Shown: positions 1-3,931 of the stretch, piece after piece
Numbering within the stretch: position 1 is the first letter of the stretch
Layout of the letters: each line of letters starts with the position of its first letter
The notes under the pieces: generated by a model
Seen by the model: only the letters and a program-made list of their open reading frames with translations
Database searches by the model: none
Told to the model about the DNA's origin: nothing
Source of the DNA: an uncultured Clostridia bacterium
GTDB taxonomy: Bacteria > Bacillota_A > Clostridia > Oscillospirales > Oscillospiraceae
DNA: 6,884 nucleotides
NCBI GenBank assembly: GCA_946405325.1
Contig: CAMJGU010000045.1
Span: 1-6,884 of the forward strand
Reading direction: 5' to 3'
Made by a program: the position numbers and the translations under genes

Positions 1-634
1 GGTATTCGCTGCCGCCCTGTTGGGCCGACTGTACGAACAGCCCCGCCGCGTCGTATGCGTCGCAGCCCTTCGGCATCGCAAACGCGCCGTGAGCCTGCCG
101 GTAATCCCGCCGCTCCTTCAGCGCCTTCTGATTCTGCTCATCTTTGAGTTTCTGCTCCTCCTCTTTGCGCCGCTGATCTTCCTTCTCCGCGGCGAGCTGG
201 TCCTCATACTTCTTGATGCTCTTCTCACAGTCCAGTTCCAGAAAATTGGTGACATCACGCATATGGCCGAGGAAGCTCTTGTCCCGCAGGTTCTCGGGCA
301 GTTCTTTCCCGTATTCCGGGTGTTTCTCCATGACCTGGTGCAGCGCGCGGAGATTCGCGCCGCCGTTCTCCCGAAGAAGCTTCGGCAGTTCGTTGAGATC
401 CTCCAACGCGCGGTCCATGGCCTCGTCCGACGTCATGCCGCCGTCCACGCTGCTGATGTGCAGCGTGCGCAGGCTCCGCCCGATCTGCCGCAGCCGGGGG
501 TCTTCCATCGATTCCAGACCGAGGCTCAGATACATCATCTGCGGCCCCGTCATCCGGCGGAAACTGTCCTGAGCGTCCCGCTCGGCAAAATGGTCTCGCT
601 TCCACTTGAAATCATCACGATGCTTGAATGGCAT
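1..634 (-). CDS. Unrecognised charged, coiled-coil-rich protein (N-terminal part, runs off left edge)
   Basis: The frame is open from an ATG at 634 down to the window edge, giving 211 residues with no stop; the C terminus is missing. The start is MPFKHRDDFKWKRD, preceded by AAAGGAG (644-650, read on the minus strand) at 9 nt spacing. I do not recognise the family. Residues 1-30 are rich in basic and aromatic residues. Residues 30-135 look helical and contain the segments QMMYLSLGLESMEDPRLRQI and TSDEAMDRALEDLNELPKLL. Residues 137-180 are almost entirely Lys, Glu, Gln, Arg and Asp with heptad-like spacing, so a long coiled coil or single alpha-helix is likely. Residues 183-211 turn to Gly/Ala-rich sequence. 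There is no signal peptide or membrane segment, so it is probably cytoplasmic. Codon use is less strictly G/C-ending than in the plus-strand genes. The plus-strand hydrophobic reading frame over the same bases is its shadow. That this is a real gene is fairly sure; its function is unknown. Confidence 0.72.
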   Translation of the reverse strand, partial: MPFKHRDDFKWKRDHFAERDAQDSFRRMTGPQMMYLSLGLESMEDPRLRQIGRSLRTLHISSVDGGMTSDEAMDRALEDLNELPKLLRENGGANLRALHQVMEKHPEYGKELPENLRDKSFLGHMRDVTNFLELDCEKSIKKYEDQLAAEKEDQRRKEEEQKLKDEQNQKALKERRDYRQAHGAFAMPKGCDAYDAAGLFVQSAQQGGSEY

Positions 635-684
635 GGTTGTCCGCTCCTTTCTTTTGCAGCCGATCCGCGCGCGGCGGGGCGGCT

Positions 685-731
685 GACGGAAGGGGTTTCC
701 GTCCTTCTCATATCCGGCGTTTGCGCGCCGG
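685..731 (-). promoter_or_regulatory. Two tandem hairpins in the leader of the coiled-coil gene
   Basis: Two perfect inverted repeats lie between the inferred transcription start and the ribosome binding site. The first is CCGGCG/CGCCGG (714-719 and 726-731, 6-nt loop). The second is GACGGAA/TTCCGTC (685-691 and 697-703, 5-nt loop). Neither is followed by a T-run on the minus strand, so they are not terminators. They could stabilise the mRNA, bind a protein, or be incidental in GC-rich DNA. The second ends about 35 nt before the AAAGGAG, so it does not itself mask the ribosome binding site. Confidence 0.35.
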
Positions 732-744
732 TTCTATATGTTGA

Positions 745-773
745 AATGTAACACAAACCGCGGAAAAAAGCAA
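745..773 (-). promoter_or_regulatory. Extended -10 promoter of the coiled-coil gene
   Basis: Read on the minus strand: -35 TTGCTT (768-773), a 17-nt spacer, then -10 TACATT (745-750) preceded by TGT, an extended -10 TGn motif. Transcription would start near 738, giving a leader of about 100 nt before the ATG at 634. Both hexamers are 4/6 matches to consensus, so the call rests on spacing, the TGn motif and position. Confidence 0.5.
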
Positions 774-793
774 GGCGGTTCACAGCTTCAAGG

Positions 794-819
794 GGGGGCG
801 GCCATGCATTGCCGTCCCC
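794..819. repeat. GC-rich inverted repeat
   Basis: The arms 794-802 and 811-819 form nine pairs (one G-U, at 798/815) around the loop 803-810. It lacks an adjacent T-run on either strand; the nearest plus-strand T5 begins about 10 nt away (829-833). It is therefore listed as an inverted repeat and not as a terminator. It sits just upstream of the coiled-coil gene's promoter. Confidence 0.4.
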
Positions 820-870
820 ATAAGACTATTTTTGCGAAGATATTTGAGCCAGTTGCGCTTTGACGAAACA

Positions 871-913
871 GAGAAAAAGCGAGAGCGCAACGCCCATTGG
901 CATTACGCTCTCG
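871..913 (-). terminator. Rho-independent terminator, probably ending the tRNA-Leu transcript
   Basis: Read on the minus strand, CGAGAGCG (906-913) pairs perfectly with CGCTCTCG (880-887). Inside are a symmetric 4x4 internal loop and a 3-bp GCC/GGC tip with a tetraloop. The stem is followed by CTTTTTCTC (871-879). It lies about 117 nt past the tRNA 3' end on the same strand, with no gene between. The internal loop weakens it slightly, but stem and U-tract are well placed. Confidence 0.55.
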
Positions 914-921
914 TCTTTGCT

Positions 922-1000
922 GCCTGAAACCGTACCGGATTACCCCTATGGTCACTTCGCGTCCCTGTGGATGTAATCCCGCATGGTTGCGGCGTTTTTT
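922..1000 (+). terminator. Large imperfect hairpin followed by T6 (plus-strand terminator-like element)
   Basis: Bases 928-943 pair with 973-988 in 14 of 16 positions, counting one G-U; this includes an unbroken GGATTAC/GTAATCC (937-943 and 973-979). A few more pairs form outward (922-924 with 991-993). A nested small hairpin CCGCA/TGCGG (979-983, 988-992) is an alternative to the base of the long one. Either is followed at once by CG and six T (995-1000) on the plus strand. The orientation suits termination of a plus-strand transcript, but I find no convincing plus-strand promoter or gene to its left. It may end a small RNA or be part of a dispersed palindromic repeat. Confidence 0.4.
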
Positions 1001-1001
1001 C

Positions 1002-1024
1002 ACAGAATAGTAGTTTCATTCTGT
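1002..1024 (-). repeat. AT-rich inverted repeat directly after the tRNA
   Basis: ACAGAAT (1002-1008) and ATTCTGT (1018-1024) form a perfect 7-bp stem with a 9-nt loop, starting 5 nt after the encoded CCA of the tRNA on the minus strand. No U-tract follows on that strand. It could be a signal for 3' processing of the tRNA precursor or simply a weak trailer hairpin. Confidence 0.35.
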
Positions 1025-1029
1025 AAGTT

Positions 1030-1112
1030 TGGTACGGGTAGTGGGACTCGAACCCACACGGTTGCCCACCGGAACCTAAATCCGGCGCGTCTGCCAATTC
1101 CGCCATACCCGC
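1030..1112 (-). tRNA. tRNA-Leu, anticodon UAG
   Basis: The 83-nt gene folds as a class II tRNA: acceptor GCGGGTA/TACCCGT, D arm GCG/CGC, anticodon arm CCGGA-TTTAGGT-TCCGG, a long variable arm (TGG GCAA CCG), and T arm GTGGG-TTCGAGT-CCCAC. The discriminator is A, and the 3' CCA is encoded at 1030-1032. The anticodon TAG (bases 1076-1078 on the plus strand) reads CUA and, by wobble, other CUN codons. The long variable arm and discriminator A fit leucine. The first acceptor pair is G1-U72 rather than G-C, a mild oddity. It has its own promoter and a likely terminator at 871-913. Confidence 0.96.
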
Positions 1113-1124
1113 AAACGCTTATAG

Positions 1125-1153
1125 AGTGTACCACACATTCCCGCGGGCGGCAA
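1125..1153 (-). promoter_or_regulatory. Promoter of tRNA-Leu
   Basis: Read on the minus strand: TTGCCG (1148-1153), a 17-nt spacer, TACACT (1125-1130), then 12 nt to the first base of the tRNA. Position and spacing fit a housekeeping sigma-factor promoter giving a very short 5' leader. Its -35 lies only 14 bp from the -35 of the divergent promoter at 1168-1196. Confidence 0.65.
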
Positions 1154-1167
1154 GATGTATTTTTCGG

Positions 1168-1196
1168 TTGAAAACGGGGTTGGTCTCCGATATAAT
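1168..1196 (+). promoter_or_regulatory. Near-consensus promoter of the GTPase-NYN fusion gene
   Basis: TTGAAA (1168-1173), exactly 17 nt, then TATAAT (1191-1196), a perfect -10. Transcription should begin near 1203, about 28 nt before the GTG start. This excludes in-frame upstream starts at 1126 and 1195 and leaves no room for a long attenuating leader like that of tet(M). Expression is therefore probably constitutive. Confidence 0.82.
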
Positions 1197-1215
1197 GTCA
1201 TTTGCGACTTTTGCG

Positions 1216-1223
1216 AAGGGAGG
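1216..1223 (+). promoter_or_regulatory. Ribosome binding site that fixes the GTG start
   Basis: AAGGGAGG ends 7 nt before GTG at 1231. It is the only strong Shine-Dalgarno sequence in the region, and the residues after the GTG (MERNTVIGILAHVDAGKTT) match the usual N terminus of TetM-type GTPases. Confidence 0.85.
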
Positions 1224-1230
1224 CGAAACC

Positions 1231-3843
1231 GTGGAGCGCAACACCGTCATCGGCATTCTGGCGCACGTGGACGCGGGCAAGACCACGCTTTCCGAGGCGC
1301 TGCTCTACACCGCGGGCGCGCGGCGCACGCTCGGGCGCGTCGACCACGGCGACGCCTTCCTCGACACCGACGCGCTCGAGCGCGAGCGCGGCATCACGAT
1401 CTTCGGGAAAACGGCGCTGTTTTCCGTAAAGGATACCCACTTTACCCTGCTGGATACGCCAGGGCACGTCGACTTCTCCGCCGAGATGGAACGCGCGCTG
1501 TCGGTGCTCGACTGCGCGATCCTCGTCATCAGCGGCACCGACGGCATGCAGAGCCACACGCGCACGCTCCTGCGGCTGCTGGAGCGCTACCGCGTACCGG
1601 CGTTTCTGTTCGTCAACAAGCTCGATCTCGCGGGCGCGGATCGCGCGCGGCTGATGGCGGAGCTGTCCGCCGCGCTGCCCGGGTGCGTGGACTTTGCCGC
1701 AAGCAATCGCGACGAGAACGCCGCGCTGTGCGACGAGGCGGCGCTGGAACAGTTTTTGGACAAGGACTCGCTCGACGACGCAACGCTCACCGCGCTCATC
1801 CGCGCGCGGAAGGTCTTCCCCATCTATTTCGGCTCGGCGCTGAAGCTCGACGGCGTGGAAGGCTTTCTCGACGCGCTGGCGCGGTACGTCCCCTGCGCGG
1901 AGGACGGCGGCGCGTTCGGCGCGCGGGTATTCAAGATCAGCCGCGACGCGCAGGGCGCGCGGCTCACATGGCTGCGCGTCACCGGCGGCACGCTGCGGAG
2001 CAAGACGCCGCTCGCGTACGAAGCGGACGGCGAGACCGTGGAGGAAAAGATCGACCAGCTGCGGCTGTACTCGGGCGAAAAGTTCACGCCCGCCGAGTCC
2101 CTGACGGCGGGCATGGTCGCCGCCGTGACGGGGCTCACCCGCACGCGTCCGGGACAGGCGCTCGGCGCGGCGCAAGAGGCGGAGCAACCCATGCTTGAGC
2201 CGGTGCTGACCTATCAGCTGCATCTGCCCGACGGTGTCGACCCCCACGCGGCGCTGCCGCGGCTGCGCGAGCTGGAGGACGAGGACCCGATGCTGCAGAT
2301 CGTCTGGGACGAGCATCTGCGGGAGATCCACCTGCGGCTCATGGGGCCGATCCAGCTGGAAATATTGCAGCGCGTGATCGCGGAGCGCTTCGGCTGGCAG
2401 GTTTCCTTCGGCACGGGCAGCATCGTCTACCGCGAGACCATCGCCGCGCCGGTGCTGGGGCAGGGACACTTCGAGCCGCTGCGGCACTATGCCGAGGTGC
2501 AACTGCTCCTGGAGCCGCTGCCGCGCGGCAGCGGCATCCGGTTTGCCTCCGCGGTGCCCACGGACGATCTGGCGCTCAACTGGCAGCGGCTGATCCTCAC
2601 GCACATTTTCGAGCGGGAGCACCCCGGCGTGCTCACCGGCTCGCCTGTCACGGATATCTGCTTTACACTGGTGGCGGGGCGCGCGCACCTCAAGCACACC
2701 GAGGGCGGCGACTTCCGGCAGGCGACCTACCGCGCGATCCGGCAGGGCTTGATGAAAGCGGAGAGCGTGCTGCTGGAGCCGTACTACGACTTCCGCCTCG
2801 AACTCCCGCCCGAGAGCGTCGGCCGCGCCATGACCGACATGCAGAGCATGGGCGGCACGGTGGACGCGCCGGAGACGGAGGGCGGCCACACGCTGCTCAC
2901 GGGCTATGCCCCGGTGGCGGGGCTGCGGGACTACGCGCAGACGCTGGCGGTCTACACCCGCGGCGCGGGGCGGCTGAGCTGCACGCTGCGGGGCTACGAG
3001 CCCTGCGGCGACGCGCAGGCGGTGATCGCCGCCGTCGGCTACGACGCGGAGCATGACGTGGAGAATCCGGCGTCGTCGGTGTTCTGCGACCACGGCGGCA
3101 GCATCACGGTGCCGTGGAACGAGTCCGGCGCGATGATGCACTGCGTCAGCGCGATTTCGCTGGACAAGCCCGCGGTCGAGGACGCGCCCGCCCCGAAGCG
3201 GCGGCGCGAGCCGGGAGCGTTCGAGGACGAGAGCGAATTGCGCTCGATCTTTGAGCGCACCTACGGCAAGGTGGAACGCAAGGCGTTCGAGCCGGCGAAG
3301 TCCCCCGCCCGCAAGCCGCTGGACGAGCGCAAGTACAACGTCGAGCTGCACCTCGGCGGCACGGAGTACCTGCTGGTGGACGGCTACAACGTCATCTTCG
3401 CGTGGGACGAGCTCAACCGCCTCGCCGCGCAGGACATCGCCGCCGCGCGCGCGGCGCTCACGGGCATTTTGTCCAACTATCAGGGCTATCGCAAGTGCGT
3501 GGTGATTTTAGTGTTCGACGCCTACAAGGTCAAGGGCAACCCCGGCTCGGTGGAGACCGTCGACGGCGTGAAGGTCGTCTACACCAAGGAGGCGCAGACC
3601 GCCGACGCGTACATCGAGCGTGCAACCTACGAGCTGCGCAAGGAGCGCCGCGTCCGCGTCGCCACGAGCGATAACTTAGAGCAGGTCATCATCCTCGGCC
3701 ACGGCGCGACGCGCATCTCCGCCGCCGCGTTCCATGCCGAGGTGGAGGAAGTGAACGGTGAGATCGCCGCGCTGGTCGAGCGGTACAACGAGCAAAACCG
3801 CCTCAGCAACAAGCTGGGAAACATTGCGAAGATCAAGGAATGA
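1231..3843 (+). CDS. TetM/EF-G-like ribosomal GTPase fused to a YacP/Rae1-like NYN endoribonuclease domain
   Basis: This 870-residue protein starts at GTG 1231. Seen: the GTPase motifs AHVDAGKTT (11-19), ERERGITI (50-57), DTPGH (75-79), NKLD (129-132) and GSAL (201-204). Co-linear TetM-like domains II-V run to about residue 595, including LLEPYYDFRLELPP and a TLRGYEPC segment like TetM's ELKGYHVTTGEP. Then comes a Cys/His-containing segment (610-640, VFCDHGG...MMHC), a charged linker (646-711), and a NYN/PIN-like domain (about 712-850). The NYN domain carries LLVDGYNVI, VFDAYKVKG, TKEAQTADAYIE and ATSDN, closely matching Bacillus YacP/Rae1, with Asp717, 763, 792 and 814 as likely metal ligands. 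Known: TetM relatives enter the ribosomal A site and eject tetracycline, and Rae1 is an A-site mRNA endonuclease. TetM is about 640 residues, so roughly 230 are added here. The loop aligned with TetM's YSPVS reads HLKHT (486-490), which argues against plain tetracycline protection. Inferred role: ribosome-targeted GTPase plus mRNA cleavage, in stalling, rescue or drug response. Substrate unknown. Confidence 0.93.
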   Translation: MERNTVIGILAHVDAGKTTLSEALLYTAGARRTLGRVDHGDAFLDTDALERERGITIFGKTALFSVKDTHFTLLDTPGHVDFSAEMERALSVLDCAILVISGTDGMQSHTRTLLRLLERYRVPAFLFVNKLDLAGADRARLMAELSAALPGCVDFAASNRDENAALCDEAALEQFLDKDSLDDATLTALIRARKVFPIYFGSALKLDGVEGFLDALARYVPCAEDGGAFGARVFKISRDAQGARLTWLRVTGGTLRSKTPLAYEADGETVEEKIDQLRLYSGEKFTPAESLTAGMVAAVTGLTRTRPGQALGAAQEAEQPMLEPVLTYQLHLPDGVDPHAALPRLRELEDEDPMLQIVWDEHLREIHLRLMGPIQLEILQRVIAERFGWQVSFGTGSIVYRETIAAPVLGQGHFEPLRHYAEVQLLLEPLPRGSGIRFASAVPTDDLALNWQRLILTHIFEREHPGVLTGSPVTDICFTLVAGRAHLKHTEGGDFRQATYRAIRQGLMKAESVLLEPYYDFRLELPPESVGRAMTDMQSMGGTVDAPETEGGHTLLTGYAPVAGLRDYAQTLAVYTRGAGRLSCTLRGYEPCGDAQAVIAAVGYDAEHDVENPASSVFCDHGGSITVPWNESGAMMHCVSAISLDKPAVEDAPAPKRRREPGAFEDESELRSIFERTYGKVERKAFEPAKSPARKPLDERKYNVELHLGGTEYLLVDGYNVIFAWDELNRLAAQDIAAARAALTGILSNYQGYRKCVVILVFDAYKVKGNPGSVETVDGVKVVYTKEAQTADAYIERATYELRKERRVRVATSDNLEQVIILGHGATRISAAAFHAEVEEVNGEIAALVERYNEQNRLSNKLGNIAKIKE

Positions 3844-3876
3844 ATTGTTCACAATTTATTCCTTGATTTCCTTTTT
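3832..3876 (+). terminator. Strong rho-independent terminator overlapping the stop codon
   Basis: Arms 3832-3847 and 3852-3867 form a 16-pair stem with one G-T pair and the loop TTCA. The outer ATCAAGGAAT/ATTCCTTGAT is perfect. TTCCTTTTT (3868-3876) follows. The ascending arm contains the last codons and the TGA (3841-3843) of the fusion gene. It should separate the fusion gene's transcript from the exporter operon. Confidence 0.85.
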
Positions 3877-3891
3877 AATGGTGTATATACT
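3863..3891 (+). promoter_or_regulatory. Promoter of the ABC exporter operon, overlapping the terminator
   Basis: TTGATT (3863-3868), a 17-nt spacer, then TATACT (3886-3891). The -35 lies in the descending arm and U-tract of the upstream terminator. The -10 overlaps the palindrome GTATATAC (3883-3890). Two TGTGATT copies (3891-3897 and 3901-3907), 10 bp apart, cover the expected start near 3898. The leader to ATG 3932 would be about 34 nt. Confidence 0.68.
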
Positions 3892-3917
3892 GTGATTTTG
3901 TGTGATTCCATTCCCCG

Positions 3918-3925
3918 AAAGGAGG
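3918..3925 (+). promoter_or_regulatory. Ribosome binding site of the first ABC gene
   Basis: AAAGGAGG, a full consensus Shine-Dalgarno, ends 6 nt before ATG 3932. It decides the start. An in-frame GTG at 3902 lies upstream of this site and only a few bases past the inferred transcription start, so it is not used. Confidence 0.88.
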
Positions 3926-3931
3926 CTGCGT

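Larger units (their letters stand above)
774..1029. other. Structured intergenic region without a supportable protein gene
   Basis: This stretch lies between the tRNA-Leu 3' end and the promoter of the coiled-coil gene. Short frames exist on both strands, but none has a convincing ribosome binding site, and two are antisense or sense shadows of the tRNA. It is instead full of dyad symmetry. There is a GC-rich hairpin at 794-802/811-819 with a GU pair and 8-nt loop, next to a run of seven G at 792-798. Helix 852-859/884-891 competes with helix 880-887/906-913. A long imperfect hairpin covers 922-993, and 1002-1008/1018-1024 form another. Part may be the 3' trailer of the tRNA transcript and part a separate small RNA or a dispersed repeat. 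I cannot match it to a named RNA family. Confidence 0.5.

Noticed and set aside
20..751. 243-codon hydrophobic open frame on the plus strand
   Set aside because: Its Leu/Phe stretches are the antisense of the Glu/Lys-rich coiled coil in the minus-strand gene, and it reads back through that gene's promoter and ribosome binding site.
794..833. Plus-strand terminator made of the 794-819 hairpin and the T5 at 829-833
   Set aside because: About nine bases separate stem and T-run, and no plus-strand gene lies upstream, so it is kept only as an inverted repeat.
903..1171. Short frames over the tRNA (MAELADAPDLGS... on minus, GTGSGTRTHT... on plus)
   Set aside because: These are well-known spurious translations of tRNA-Leu and tRNA-Ser type sequences; the bases are fully explained by the tRNA.
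1126..1230. Upstream in-frame starts for the GTPase gene (ATG 1126, ATG 1195)
   Set aside because: Both lie before or inside the -10 element of the near-consensus promoter at 1168-1196 and have no ribosome binding site. GTG 1231 has AAGGGAGG at 7 nt.
1198..3351. 717-codon open frame on the minus strand
   Set aside because: It lies wholly antisense to the GTPase-NYN gene, is rich in Arg, Ala, Gln, His and Val as expected from mirrored GC-rich codons, has no ribosome binding site, and shows no recognisable motif.
1231..3843. Naming the gene tet(M), tet(O) or tet(W)
   Set aside because: The protein is about 230 residues longer, lacks the YSPVS tip loop and carries a nuclease domain; resistance cannot be inferred from sequence.
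3902..3931. In-frame GTG start at 3902 for the first ABC gene
   Set aside because: It precedes the AAAGGAGG at 3918-3925 and sits about 4 nt from the inferred transcription start, so ATG 3932 is preferred.
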